Of a stretch of 46,830 bases of DNA, positions 33,985 through 42,953 are shown in pieces; the first letter of the stretch is position 1; each line of letters opens with the position of its first letter. The notes beneath the pieces are model-generated. The model made no database searches. It saw only the letters and a list, made by a program, of their open reading frames with translations, and had not been told where the DNA came from. The translations under genes were made by a program, and so were the position numbers. This stretch comes from Candidatus Fermentithermobacillaceae bacterium (GTDB lineage: Bacteria > Bacillota > Sulfobacillia > Fermentithermobacillales > DUSS01), in contig DUSS01000021.1 in NCBI GenBank assembly GCA_012842495.1, positions 1 to 46,830 on the forward strand, read 5' to 3'.

Positions 33985-34956
33985 TCACCTGGCCCGGCCG
34001 GTCGGCCTCTGTTCCTGGTCAACACCTGTGTTGAGGCGCAGGAACAGGGATTCCAGGTCGGTCTTAACTCTGCCATACTCCGTGACCCGGAGTCCTTCGC
34101 CCACCAATTTGGCAATGGTCTCGTCGACCGCCTGCTCTATCATCCCAGGCCGAACGTCCACCAGGACTGCACCGGTTTCGTCTTCGCCCCAAAGGGACTC
34201 GACCCAGGGAAGCTTCCGGATAACTTCCTTTCCCCGGACCTTGTCATCCGGGCGCAACTTCACCCTCAAGCGGTCAACGGCGTAGCGGTTCAGGATGTTT
34301 TCGATCGATCCTTCGATGACTTTCCTACCCTCTCGTATCATCACGAGCGCATTTGACACTCGTTCTACATCATCAAGGATGTGACTGCTAAACAGCACCG
34401 TTGCCTTGCCTTTGAGCTGCTTCAAGATATCAAACACTTCGACCCGGCCTTCCGGGTCCAAAGCCGATACCGGCTCATCAAGGATCAGGAGTTCCGGCTC
34501 TGGAAGGAAGCAGGCCGCCAAGCCAAGCCGTTGTTTCATCCCGCGCGAATACGTGCCTACGCTTTGCTTGCCTGCCTTTTCAAGATGAAACTCTCTCAGT
34601 AAGGCCTTTCCCCGTTCCCGCGCTGCTGCGGGACTCATCCCGTACAGGCCTCCTACCAGTTCGAGAATCTCCAGCCCGGTATGTCTGTCCGGAAACACGG
34701 GATCCTGCGGGAGGTATGCAAGACGCTTCCGCGCCTCAAGTTCTCTCCCAAAGTTCACTTCCTCCCCGAGAATCCTGACTGTCCCGGCATCCTTGGGAAG
34801 AAGTCCCAGCAGTATGCGGATGGTCGTTGTCTTACCGGCACCGTTTGGTCCGATGAAGCCGCACACTGTGCCCGCCTTAACTCTGAACGACAGAGCTGAT
34901 AGCGCTTTCAGTTGTCCAAACGACTTCGTGAGATTGTCAACGTAAATCGCATCCAA
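33985..34956 (-). CDS. ABC transporter ATPase (YxlF-like)
   Basis: 323 residues. Walker A GPNGAGKTT near residue 36, signature YSRGMKQRLG (Arg in place of the second Gly), Walker [14 protein letters not shown]-loop FSSHIL. The C-terminal ~90 residues match the extension of ATPases in ABC-2 exporters of YxlF/CcmA type. Works with the permease gene 57 bases downstream. No resistance or export substrate is evident. Confidence 0.88.
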   Translation of the reverse strand: MDAIYVDNLTKSFGQLKALSALSFRVKAGTVCGFIGPNGAGKTTTIRILLGLLPKDAGTVRILGEEVNFGRELEARKRLAYLPQDPVFPDRHTGLEILELVGGLYGMSPAAARERGKALLREFHLEKAGKQSVGTYSRGMKQRLGLAACFLPEPELLILDEPVSALDPEGRVEVFDILKQLKGKATVLFSSHILDDVERVSNALVMIREGRKVIEGSIENILNRYAVDRLRVKLRPDDKVRGKEVIRKLPWVESLWGEDETGAVLVDVRPGMIEQAVDETIAKLVGEGLRVTEYGRVKTDLESLFLRLNTGVDQEQRPTGRAR

Positions 34957-35060
34957 TCTACATCACTCCGGCAGAATTGATCGGGATCCGGGCCAGACCC
35001 AGCGTCTTCTCCCAGAGGTCCCGAGAGATTCCGGGAGACCACCAGGGAATGCCGGGAAAT

Positions 35061-35273
35061 CTACTCTTCGCCCCGTCCGAGGGTGAAGTAGGCGACCGGC
35101 CCGAGCGTCTGAATCAATATGACGATGATGATCCATGCACCACGAGAGAGGTGGCGGAAAGTCTTGCGCTTTTTGATATCGAACAAAGCCGCCACCATCA
35201 GCAACACCTGAAGGACCATTAGCGGCCAGAATTTTGACAGCATCTCACCTAAGGGCATGTTTCCTAAGGGCAT
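35061..35273 (-). CDS. Small PLDc_N-domain membrane protein (YxlE-like)
   Basis: About 70 residues with two membrane helices: KFWPLMVLQVLLMVAALFDI, then a charged turn and GAWIIIVILIQTLGPVAYF. The second helix with LGPVAYFTLGRGEE matches the phospholipase D nuclease N-terminal (PLDc_N) family, a membrane anchor found alone in sigY-like operons. Start at 35273 with AAGGAGA six bases away. The start region contains the short duplication AACATGCCCTTAGG (two copies, 15 bases apart). Confidence 0.75.
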   Translation of the reverse strand: MPLGNMPLGEMLSKFWPLMVLQVLLMVAALFDIKKRKTFRHLSRGAWIIIVILIQTLGPVAYFTLGRGEE

Positions 35274-35487
35274 GTTTCGTCTCTCCTTTTCCATCCCGGT
35301 TTCGATAATTGACCACAAGCAGGTAGATTATGAGGGAACTCGGAACGTTGAGCAGACCAAGCGCTCCCCAGAGCCACGGGTTGTAGCCCCGGCGCCTGGC
35401 GTCGTGGAAAATCCACGCAGCTTGAAGAATGAGCAGGATAGCTAGGACTATCCACACCCAGCCGGGTAAAGGGAAGTCCCGGTTCAT
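35245..35487 (-). CDS. Small two-helix membrane protein (YxlD-like)
   Basis: 80 residues with two predicted helices: PGWVWIVLAILLILQAAWIF and LWGALGLLNVPSSLIIYLLV, joined by a basic loop (HDARRRGYNP). Basic tail. In the Bacillus sigY operon a similarly small membrane protein (YxlD) acts with YxlC to hold the sigma factor; this one lies in the equivalent place. ATG at 35487 overlaps the anti-sigma stop (ATGA), and its end overlaps the next gene by 29 bases. Confidence 0.72.
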   Translation of the reverse strand: MNRDFPLPGWVWIVLAILLILQAAWIFHDARRRGYNPWLWGALGLLNVPSSLIIYLLVVNYRNRDGKGETKHALRKHALR

Positions 35488-35990
35488 GCCCGATTTCCTC
35501 CTTGATACTGGCGGCCATCGACACGCAAAATGGCGTATAAGATGAACGGCGCCAGCCAGTTTAGTATGGCATGGAGACCCAGAAACCTTTGCGGTTTGAG
35601 GTAGACGAGGGCCAACGCCTGGAAACCCAGAGAAACCCCAGCCATCAACGCAAATCCCACAACTTCCTTCAAAGTAAGCTTAGCTGTTTGAACCGGTGAC
35701 GTCCGAACCAGGGTGCTTTCCGCCCCGTCGGGGATCTCACCAAGAAGACCCGCCGCTCTTAGCGCTTTCTCCACAGCAAAGCGAGTCTCGCTTGCCGCGA
35801 CCTGGATATCCGGTTCTACGCTCGTGAGTACCCTTCTGGCCGCGATTAGATCGTCGAGGAACTCCCTGCATTCCGGGCAGGCATCAAGATGCTGCTGGAT
35901 TTCTCCCGGGAGGGTACGCGGGTCGAACTTTTCAGGACGCCAAGCGGCCTCGAGGATCTCCTCTCGCGGATGTCGCGGTTCCTTTGTCAC
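35484..35990 (-). CDS. Zinc-finger anti-sigma factor
   Basis: 168 residues. The N-terminus holds HLDACPECREFLDD, the HxxxCxxC motif of zinc-binding anti-sigma (ZAS) domains, and the C-terminus has two membrane helices (EVVGFALMAGVSLGFQALAL; LHAILNWLAPFILYAIL). It should hold the ECF sigma factor encoded directly upstream at the membrane. GTG at 35990 overlaps the sigma stop (GTGA), with AGGAGGGGG upstream. Confidence 0.82.
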   Translation of the reverse strand: MTKEPRHPREEILEAAWRPEKFDPRTLPGEIQQHLDACPECREFLDDLIAARRVLTSVEPDIQVAASETRFAVEKALRAAGLLGEIPDGAESTLVRTSPVQTAKLTLKEVVGFALMAGVSLGFQALALVYLKPQRFLGLHAILNWLAPFILYAILRVDGRQYQGGNRA

Positions 35991-36679
35991 AGCATCCCCC
36001 TCCTCTTAAGTTCTTCCCTGACTGTGAGCACAGCAGCGTGTACTCGGGATTTAACCGTTCCTTCCGGGCAGCGCATTATCCGGCCGATCTCGCGGTACGA
36101 GTACCCGTAGTAGGTCCGTAGAACGAGCGCTATCTTTTGCTCTTCCGGTAGGACAGCCAAGACGCTCAGTATCGCCTCACGCTGGATGTTGTCGTGCGCC
36201 TGGTCGTCAAGGGATGGACGCGGCCTCCTTGCGAGCAAAGTCCCCGCGTCGGCCGTCGGAACTAACCGGGAGTTCCGGCGCAGGTTGTCGCGGTAGACGT
36301 TGGTCGCGATGGTGAAGACCCACGACATGAACCCGGAGGCTCCGTGACTTGGCCGGAAATTCCGCAGGCTGGTGATGATTTTCACCATGGTTTCCTGGGC
36401 CACGTCCTGAGCTGAATCTTCGTCGCAGGTGAGCTTCCTCGCGTACCCGAGTAGCCGGGGCCAGACGCGACAGAGTAGTGCGGAAAGGGCATCATCAGCT
36501 CCGCCCGGACACCGGGGATTTCCGGGCCGTGCTCCCACTCGACTTTCCTTTGTGGCTGCTACCTGTGCCCGAGCTCTCGCTAGGAGCTCCTCGAGCTCCC
36601 GGTCGTTCGAACTCGTTCGACTGCTTTCCGGGGTCTCAAACCGGACGTATGGAACGTTCAGGGTGTTACCGCTTTCCAC
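35987..36679 (-). CDS. ECF-family sigma factor (SigY-like operon)
   Basis: 230 residues. Region 2 of ECF sigma factors: LLCRVWPRLLGYARKLTCDE, DSAQDVAQETMVKIITSLRN, GFMSWVFTIATNVYRDNLRR. Region 4: LPEEQKIALVLRTYYGYSYR, EIGRIMRCPEGTVKSRVHAA. A ~65-residue charged N-terminal extension is unusual for an ECF factor and may be regulatory. It heads a six-gene operon in the same order as sigY-yxlCDEFG. GTG at 36679 follows AGAGAGG. Such operons are usually autoregulated by the sigma factor, but I could not identify a clear recognition site. Confidence 0.87.
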   Translation of the reverse strand: MESGNTLNVPYVRFETPESSRTSSNDRELEELLARARAQVAATKESRVGARPGNPRCPGGADDALSALLCRVWPRLLGYARKLTCDEDSAQDVAQETMVKIITSLRNFRPSHGASGFMSWVFTIATNVYRDNLRRNSRLVPTADAGTLLARRPRPSLDDQAHDNIQREAILSVLAVLPEEQKIALVLRTYYGYSYREIGRIMRCPEGTVKSRVHAAVLTVREELKRRGML

Positions 36680-37148
36680 TGGTTCGATCCTCTCTAAGCC
36701 CCTTGTCCCTTGACCATGACAGGCGCAAGGGTATGATTACCAGAAGCGGTGCTCCTGTCACGCTGTGTTCAGCGCACCCATATTGTAGAACGCGGACAGA
36801 GGCGTAAGCGTTCGAGTTCGATCAACTACACGGAGGAACGTTACGAAGGCGATGTCAAGCCTCTACGCGACGTGGAAAGACCGGTTCCAGACCCGGTATC
36901 GTTTAAGGGCCGCCTCCGCTATCGAGCAGGATTCCTTCAGAGCTCCAGAACTACCGGTCCATTCAGGAGACTCGCTGCGCAAAACCCGGCCTTCGTCGCG
37001 GTATTGGAGAATAATAAGTCTCGTACTGATTCGCAGGAGAACGTCAGCGTTCCCTCGAAGATGCAGGTACGAAGAGCATCGTTGCTATTTGGACCTGCCG
37101 CACAAAGCGCACAATGCGGAGCAAAGATAAGTAACGAGGAGGCTACAT
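36680..37148. other. Divergent intergenic region
   Basis: About 470 bases between the sigma operon and the DUF975 gene. On the minus strand a TACAAT lies near 36780-36790 without a convincing -35, and TGAACAC..GTGTTCA-like sequence lies near 36765. No intact gene or RNA motif recognised. Confidence 0.3.
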
Positions 37149-37952
37149 ATGGCAGTTGAAAATCCGAGCGCCGGGGGTCCTGTATTGATGACCAACGGGG
37201 AAATCAGATCTACCGCCAGGGCCAAGCTTGCCGGGAAGTGGGGAAGAGCAGTTTTAGCGTTTGTGATAGTCACCGTGATCAGCGGAATCGCAGGGGGCGT
37301 GGTTTCGTTTTTCGGTGAAGCCGAGCCGGGTCGGGTCGCCCCGGCACTTGTAGTGATGGTGAACCTTCTTGTGGTGCTGATTGAGTTGCCCCTTCAGTAC
37401 GGTTTTCAGACCTTCTTTTTGAAGCTGGTCAGAGACCAAAACCCCTCCGTCGAAAGGCTCTTTGACGGGTTTCAGATCTTCTGGAAGGCCGTAGCCGTTC
37501 AGCTTGTGCGCAATCTCCTGCCGCTCTTATGGGCGCTTGTATTCTTTCTACCTGGTCTAGGTCTCATGTGGTTGCTTATGTACCTTAGTCCGAGTTTTCT
37601 CATCAGCTATTTGCAGAATCCCGTGGCGTACTGGACCATACTGCTCGGAGTGACCGCGGCAATAGCGGTCGTTGTCAGCTTCCGTTATGCCCTGGCAGTG
37701 TACATTCTTCACGACAATCCGGATTCCCGCACAATGCAGGTTATAAGACTCAGCAGCAAGATGATGAGGGGCCGCAGGTGGAAATTGTTCATGCTGTATC
37801 TGAGTTTTATCGGGTGGGCGATTCTTTGCCTTCTGACTCTGGGCATCGGCTATCTCTTCTTAGTTCCCTACGTCGAGGCCTCGGTTGCGGTCTTTTACGA
37901 AGACCTGAAACGGTTTGAGGCGGCTTCTGCAGCTGGAGAAGCCCAGGCCTGA
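37149..37952 (+). CDS. DUF975 family integral membrane protein
   Basis: 267 residues, about six helices. The N-terminal NGEIRSTARAKLAGKWGRAV and the C-terminal YLSFIGWAILCLLTLGIGYL followed by PYVEASVAVFYEDL are signatures of DUF975, a Bacillota membrane family of unknown function. GAGGAGG precedes the ATG. No neighbour hints at a role. Confidence 0.87.
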   Translation: MAVENPSAGGPVLMTNGEIRSTARAKLAGKWGRAVLAFVIVTVISGIAGGVVSFFGEAEPGRVAPALVVMVNLLVVLIELPLQYGFQTFFLKLVRDQNPSVERLFDGFQIFWKAVAVQLVRNLLPLLWALVFFLPGLGLMWLLMYLSPSFLISYLQNPVAYWTILLGVTAAIAVVVSFRYALAVYILHDNPDSRTMQVIRLSSKMMRGRRWKLFMLYLSFIGWAILCLLTLGIGYLFLVPYVEASVAVFYEDLKRFEAASAAGEAQA

Positions 37953-37968
37953 GAATTGGTCGGGCAGA

Positions 37969-38019
37969 AGGGGGCTCGAAGACAAGGTTCACATAAGGGT
38001 CCTGGCTTCAAAGCCCCCT
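37969..38019. terminator. Candidate hairpin between convergent genes
   Basis: AGGGGGCT (37969-37976) and AGCCCCCT (38012-38019) are perfect 8-base arms with a 35-base loop, between the DUF975 and GAF genes. Long loop, so weak. Confidence 0.35.
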
Positions 38020-38101
38020 GGCTTCCGAAGGGACAGGGAGTCCTCGACGAACGCTGCTCCGCATGGCGGGGAAGAGAAGGCACTCCCGAACCAAACCGCC
38101 T

Positions 38102-38569
38102 TTATTTTCGGGAGGATGCGATTGTGTCGCCGACGATGGCGGCAACCTCTTCCAGAAAGTCCTTGTCGATCTGGTCAAAGGCGGCGAGCTCGTCGCTGTC
38201 GATGTCGATTTCACCGATTATTTTGTCTCCAACCCAAATCGGGACGACGATTTCCGAGCGGGTCTCAAGACTACACGCCAGATAGTTGCTTTCTTTCGTT
38301 ACGTCATCTACAACGATGGTGCTTCGTTCAGCGACTGCTCTTCCGCAAACGCCCTGACCTACTTTGATCCGGACGTGTTGCGTCGGCTTACCCACATAAG
38401 GGCCGAGCACCAGCTCGCCGCCCTTCAAGAAGTAGAAGCCGACCCAGTTGTAGTAAGGGATTCGACTGAGCGTATCGACGACTTTCCTATAAAACGCCTC
38501 GATGTCGTCAGACTCTTGCGACGCCGCTTTGATCCGGGCGAGCAATCTGTCGCGAAGATCCCCAGTCAC
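38102..38569 (-). CDS. GAF protein related to free methionine-(R)-sulfoxide reductase
   Basis: 155 residues, a single GAF domain. Family motifs NWVGFYFL, LVLGPYVGKP, VGQGVCGRAVAE, NYLACSLETRSEIVVPIWV match the fRMsr (YebR/MsrC) type. That enzyme uses three cysteines; here the GVCG and ACS cysteines are kept, but the one in the GKPxC position is replaced (GKPTQHV). With two of the three cysteines, reductase activity is possible but uncertain; a sensor role is the alternative. GTG at 38569; AAGGAGG lies 12 bases upstream, which is rather far. A longer frame starts at 38605. Confidence 0.78.
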   Translation of the reverse strand: MTGDLRDRLLARIKAASQESDDIEAFYRKVVDTLSRIPYYNWVGFYFLKGGELVLGPYVGKPTQHVRIKVGQGVCGRAVAERSTIVVDDVTKESNYLACSLETRSEIVVPIWVGDKIIGEIDIDSDELAAFDQIDKDFLEEVAAIVGDTIASSRK

Positions 38570-38817
38570 GGTTGATTTAGGCCTCCTTCCGAAGCGCGGT
38601 TGCACACAATTGTACCATTACTCGAGATTCCCCGGCACGCTCGAACCGTGAGTGTGCCTGCAGCTTGGAAGGGTATCGAGATGTTCTATATCGATGTCAT
38701 AATCATGTCGTAGAGGTTCGTTGATCGTTAGGATCATCCGTAAGGCGGAGGCCTTCATACCAGGCCGAGAGAATGACGCGCCGGCCGGGGCCATAACAAT
38801 CTAGGGGGTGGAGCATC

Positions 38818-39576
38818 GTGAGAGTTCTTCTCCATGGTTGCAACGGAAAAATGGGGCAGGTCATGACGAGGATCCTGGCACAGACTCCAGACGCGGAAAT
38901 AGTATGCGGCGTAGACGTCGCTCCGGATAAGGTCAAGAACAGCTACCCAGTGTATGATTCTCTTTCACAAGTGAAAGAGACGCCGGACGTCGTCATAGAC
39001 TTTTCCCACCATTCCGCACTGGACGCGTTGCTCGATTACGGCACGTCGAGAAAGGTGCCGCTGGTAATTTGCACCACGGGGTTTACCCCCGACGAGAGGC
39101 AGAGAATGGTAGAAGCGTCGAGGGTCATCCCGATACTGAATTCTGCCAACATGTCGCTGGGCATAAACCTGATCCTGTCCCTGGTCAAACAGGTCGCTCC
39201 CATTCTTGCAGAAAGCTTTGATATCGAGATCATCGAAAAGCACCACAACCAGAAAGCCGACTCGCCCAGCGGTACGGCGTTGATGATCGCCGATGCCATA
39301 AACTCCAGCCTGGGAAACCGGCTGAAGTTCACGTACGGGAGACACTCCAAGACCGCGCGAAGGGAGCCGGTCGAGCTCGGCATTCACGCAATCCGCGGAG
39401 GCGCCATAGTAGGGGAACACACCGTTATATTCGCGGGACAGGGCGAGGTCATAGAGATAACGCACTCCGCCATCTCGCGGGACGTGTTTGCGTACGGCGC
39501 TCTGAGAGCTGCCAGGTTTTTGGTGGGCAAGGCGCCTGGATTGTACGGGATGGACGACGTGCTCAGGGTAAACTGA
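38818..39576 (+). CDS. dapB: 4-hydroxy-tetrahydrodipicolinate reductase
   Basis: 252 residues, full length. NAD(P)-binding HGCNGKMGQVM at the N-terminus, VIDFSHHSALDALL, CTTGFTPDE, and the catalytic EKHHNQKADSPSGTAL (His pair and Lys). Reduces 4-hydroxy-tetrahydrodipicolinate in lysine and diaminopimelate synthesis, needed for cell wall. GTG at 38818 follows AGGGGGTGG. It is not in an operon with dapA; the DapA-family gene at 11152 is not an obvious partner. It converges with the oxidoreductase gene, only six bases between stops, and no lysine riboswitch is seen upstream. Confidence 0.93.
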   Translation: MRVLLHGCNGKMGQVMTRILAQTPDAEIVCGVDVAPDKVKNSYPVYDSLSQVKETPDVVIDFSHHSALDALLDYGTSRKVPLVICTTGFTPDERQRMVEASRVIPILNSANMSLGINLILSLVKQVAPILAESFDIEIIEKHHNQKADSPSGTALMIADAINSSLGNRLKFTYGRHSKTARREPVELGIHAIRGGAIVGEHTVIFAGQGEVIEITHSAISRDVFAYGALRAARFLVGKAPGLYGMDDVLRVN

Positions 39577-39582
39577 CGACGC

Positions 39583-41511
39583 TTAAATGCTCATAGCGAC
39601 CTTTTCCGCGTCCAGGATCGCGTCGTCTACCTTGCCGGGCTTTCTCGCGTCACCGATGACGTGAAGCTCCGTTACGGCGCCATCAAGCTGTCTGGCCAGG
39701 TCGTCGTCGGATTTCACTCCCACCGCCAGCACCACGCTGTCGAACCCGAGGAAAGCCTCGGGTCGCCCGTTTTTGACGGCCATCGCTCCATCGGGCCTGA
39801 CTTCGGTGACGGTTGCACCTGTGATCATCACCACGCCTTTTTCCTTCAGCCGCTTAATGAGGAAATACTTAACCGTCTGCTCTACGTCTCTTGCGAGTTC
39901 GTCAAGCATCTCAACGATCGTCACCTTCTTGCCCATTTGCGACAGGTAATCCGCCGTCTCACAGCCCACGGATCCACCGCCGATTATGAGGACCGTCTCA
40001 CCGGTCTTGACCTCTCCTTTGAGGACTGAATGAGCCTGGTGAACGTAGGGAGAATCTGCCCCCGGCACCGGAGGGATGATGGGAGTCGCACCTGTAGCGA
40101 TAACGACCGCATCCGGCTCCACGCTCTTCACGTAATCCACGTCAACCTTCTGCCCGATCCTCATGTTAACGCCGGCCTTTTGACACGCGCGGACCTGCCA
40201 CGCGATGAGCTTGGCCAGAGGCTGCTTCTCCGGGGGCAGAGCTGCTAGCCCGAACTGACCCCCGAATCGCTCGGTTTTCTCGACGAGGACGACCTGGTGC
40301 CCCCTCTCGGCGAGGACACGTGCAGCTTCCAAACCTGCAGGTCCCCCGCCCACGACCAGCACCCTCTTTCTAGTACGCGTCTTCTCGATGCGCCATTCTC
40401 GCTCTCTGCCTACCGCTGGATTAACCACGCACGAGCAGGTCATCTCCGCGCCGTTCAGCCCTCCGATGCACTTTTGGTTGCAGCTTATGCATGGCCGGAT
40501 ATCTTCGAGGTCGCCCGCAGCAGCTTTCAGCGGAAGGTACGGATCCACGATGGATGCTCTGCCCATCGCCACCATATCGGACCTACCGCTGGCTACGACT
40601 TGTTCGGCAAAGGCCGGGTCGGGGATCCGTCCGGCTACGATCACGGGAACTTCCACGGTAGCTTTCAGCCTCGACGCGTCAGCAACGTTCAACCCTTCGG
40701 GCAAACTGAACGGTGGGACTATATAGGGCATGCTCTCATAAACCCCTGTCGATACGTGAAAGGCATCTACCCCTGCTTCCACCAAATAGGGAGCAATGCT
40801 CAGCGTATCCTCGATTTCAAGCCCTCCCGGCACCCGCTCTCGAGCGGATAGCCTGTAAATGATGGGGAAGTCTGCACCCACCGCCCGTCGCACCGCCTTA
40901 ATGACCATAAGCGGAAAGCGTAGTCGTCCTGACATCGTCCCTCCGTAGCCGTCTGTGCGGCGGTTGGAATAGGGGGAAACAAATTGATTGATAAGGTAGC
41001 CGTGAGCACCGTGGATCTCGACGGCGTCTACGCCCGCTTCCCGCGACCGGCGTGCGGCTTCGCCGAAGTCGTGAACCAATCTTTCTATGTCGTGGGGTTG
41101 AAGCTCCTGCGGGATATCCCGGCACACGGGGCAGGGCAGACCCGACGGCGCCACTGGAGGGCCACCGAGGAGAGCGGCGTAGGTTTGGCGTCCGGCGTGA
41201 TAGAGCTGGACCGCCAGTTTGGCGCCGTGCCGGTGGATAGCTTGCGCGAGCCGCTGCAGCGCGGGGATTTGCGAGTCCGAGAACAGGCAGGGCTGTTTTG
41301 GAAACCCCCGTCCTTCGGGCGAAACGGCGGTAGCTTCCAGTATGATAAGGCCCCATCCACCTTTCGCCCTCTCCTCCAGGTAGGCAATGGTTCTATCCGT
41401 TACGTTTCCGTTTTCATCGCCGTAATTGGTGACCATCGGCGGGACTACGAGCCGGTTTTTGACGGTGACCTGGTTGATGGCGATCGGTTTAAAAAGGGCG
41501 CTGAGCTTCAA
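39583..41511 (-). CDS. Old-yellow-enzyme / FAD oxidoreductase (2,4-dienoyl-CoA or enoate reductase type)
   Basis: 642 residues. An FMN-binding TIM barrel comes first (LFKPIAINQVTVKNRLV, LAVQLYHAGRQTY, VEIHGAHGYLINQFVSPYSN, RTDGYGGT), then a 4Fe-4S cysteine set CISCNQKCIGG..CSCVVNP near residues 330-355. A FAD/NAD(P)H part follows with VLVVGGGPAGLEAARVLAER and LIIGGGSVGCETADYLSQMG. This is the layout of bacterial 2,4-dienoyl-CoA reductase, clostridial enoate reductase and trimethylamine dehydrogenase relatives. They reduce activated C=C bonds; the exact substrate is not determined. TTG at 41511 with GGAGGTG is the best-spaced start. Confidence 0.9.
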   Translation of the reverse strand: MKLSALFKPIAINQVTVKNRLVVPPMVTNYGDENGNVTDRTIAYLEERAKGGWGLIILEATAVSPEGRGFPKQPCLFSDSQIPALQRLAQAIHRHGAKLAVQLYHAGRQTYAALLGGPPVAPSGLPCPVCRDIPQELQPHDIERLVHDFGEAARRSREAGVDAVEIHGAHGYLINQFVSPYSNRRTDGYGGTMSGRLRFPLMVIKAVRRAVGADFPIIYRLSARERVPGGLEIEDTLSIAPYLVEAGVDAFHVSTGVYESMPYIVPPFSLPEGLNVADASRLKATVEVPVIVAGRIPDPAFAEQVVASGRSDMVAMGRASIVDPYLPLKAAAGDLEDIRPCISCNQKCIGGLNGAEMTCSCVVNPAVGREREWRIEKTRTRKRVLVVGGGPAGLEAARVLAERGHQVVLVEKTERFGGQFGLAALPPEKQPLAKLIAWQVRACQKAGVNMRIGQKVDVDYVKSVEPDAVVIATGATPIIPPVPGADSPYVHQAHSVLKGEVKTGETVLIIGGGSVGCETADYLSQMGKKVTIVEMLDELARDVEQTVKYFLIKRLKEKGVVMITGATVTEVRPDGAMAVKNGRPEAFLGFDSVVLAVGVKSDDDLARQLDGAVTELHVIGDARKPGKVDDAILDAEKVAMSI

Positions 41512-41724
41512 GTGCGACACCTCCACGGAGGCGGTTCTGATGCCGGGTACCCAAGGTTCGCCCTTGTCTCCTCCCGGAACGTTTCAGGCTGTCCGGGATG
41601 CCTCCGGAGCTATGGTCTTACGTATTCAGAGCTTTTATTCGCTGCGCGGTTTGGTGCGTAGCTCACCCGTTCATCCGGGTTGAGGGCGGTCAGGCATCCG
41701 GTTTCGGCGACCGTAGAAAAAGGA

Positions 41725-41766
41725 CACCCTAGAGCCGGCATCATTAAAAACACCGGAACTAGGGTG
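41725..41766. repeat. Strong inverted repeat
   Basis: CACCCTAG (41725-41732) pairs with CTAGGGTG (41759-41766), and inner CCGG/CCGG add four more pairs. It lies in a 329-base gene-free gap between the oxidoreductase start and the next gene's stop. Either a transcription terminator for the downstream membrane-protein gene, or the end of a lost mobile element; no transposase is visible. Confidence 0.45.
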
Positions 41767-41840
41767 GCCTATTACACCAAGGGCTTTCGCTGGAGAGATA
41801 TCGGGTGTTACGTACGTGTGGTGGATTTCGGCGAATCCTT

Positions 41841-42713
41841 TTACGTATCCCTCGGATGAGGTGCTCTCCTTGTAAACCCGCCCGCCACCCAGACTGCTAT
41901 GGCGACCACGAGCAGGATCCCACTGTACAACGCTGTCCTTCGGCCCAGAACGGAAACGGCTCCTAGTACGGCCTGCGTTACCTCTGTTTCACCTGTTATT
42001 TCGACGGGCAGAAGATTCACCAAGACGGGTTTGGCAAGACCTGTTCCGAATGCCGCAGCTAACGCACCGGCGAGCACAAAGACGGAGGAAAGAATGAGCG
42101 GCATCGATACCCACCGGAATCCGTCAGGGCGCAAAAGGCAAATAAGGAGCATAAGCAGGGATATCGATCCTGCTGCGAGGAGCGAAAAAGCCGGCACCCG
42201 CTCGAGAATGAGATAAGGCCCGGTAAGCTGCGCGAGGATTCCATCGGCGCCCGTCAGGTACCCGGTGATGTCGATGCTGGACGGGATCTCGCTCGGATCG
42301 AAGTAAGGTGCTAGGTTCGGGAGCTTCTTTTTGAGTTCCTCCTGTAGCGCGGCCTTGAACTCGTCCAAACTCAGGGTAAATCTCGCGCTCTTCCCGGTGT
42401 CAAGATAGTCTTTCGCTTGCTTGAGGAGCTTTTCGAGCTCACGGTCCATCCACCCTTGGCGGAGGGCACCGGATACAGCTTCTATGAGTTTCGCCTGTAG
42501 GACTGGATCGTCTACGTCCGCGACCTGGGTTCGGAACGACTCGGCGATAGCTGACCTTATTAGATCGTAAACACCGCCCTTGCGGGCCAGTTCTAGATAA
42601 AATGCCGGGTCAAGGATGGACCTGACTGTGACGTTGGAGACCGTAGCAACGGTGGTCGAGATGAAAAGCGCGATTGCCAGAATGGATAATACGAGTTTCT
42701 TTACGACGACCAT
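41841..42713 (-). CDS. Hypothetical membrane protein with large extracytoplasmic region
   Basis: 290 residues. An N-terminal signal anchor (VVKKLVLSILAIALFISTTV) is followed by ~155 helical, charged residues predicted outside the membrane (DPAFYLELARKGGVYDLIRS; FTLSLDEFKAALQEELKKKL). Three C-terminal helices come last: LLAAGSISLLMLLICLL, LILSSVFVLAGALAAAFG and YSGILLVVAIAVWVAGG. I do not recognise a family. AAAGGAGG precedes the ATG. Adjacent genes give no functional hint. Confidence 0.75.
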   Translation of the reverse strand: MVVVKKLVLSILAIALFISTTVATVSNVTVRSILDPAFYLELARKGGVYDLIRSAIAESFRTQVADVDDPVLQAKLIEAVSGALRQGWMDRELEKLLKQAKDYLDTGKSARFTLSLDEFKAALQEELKKKLPNLAPYFDPSEIPSSIDITGYLTGADGILAQLTGPYLILERVPAFSLLAAGSISLLMLLICLLRPDGFRWVSMPLILSSVFVLAGALAAAFGTGLAKPVLVNLLPVEITGETEVTQAVLGAVSVLGRRTALYSGILLVVAIAVWVAGGFTRRAPHPRDT

Positions 42714-42953
42714 AAGAATTGCCTCCTTTCGGAGGGCCGTGCTCGAAGCTCGTGAATCTTCAAAACACGGGCTTTCGGCAAACGGTACCCCTCCGGTCCA
42801 ATATTGACCTGGACATCGGCAACAAGTGCGCAGTGTCTTGCAACCTGTTACAATGTTTCTACGGTCGTACCGGTGTTTCCTATGGGCCCGCGGCGACTCT
42901 GGATCGCCGGTTTCGCCTTATCGTGCCGAGTACTTCTTCTGGAGGGATGCCCG

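Noticed and set aside
38606-38817. Lysine riboswitch upstream of dapB
   Set aside because: No lysine-riboswitch core elements were found in the 210-base gap.
32742-41522. A 16-base identical stretch (AGGTGTCGCACTTGAA) at the starts of the DUF3795 gene and the oxidoreductase gene
   Set aside because: One such match is about what chance allows in 47 kb on both strands; both are just a ribosome binding site plus TTG start.
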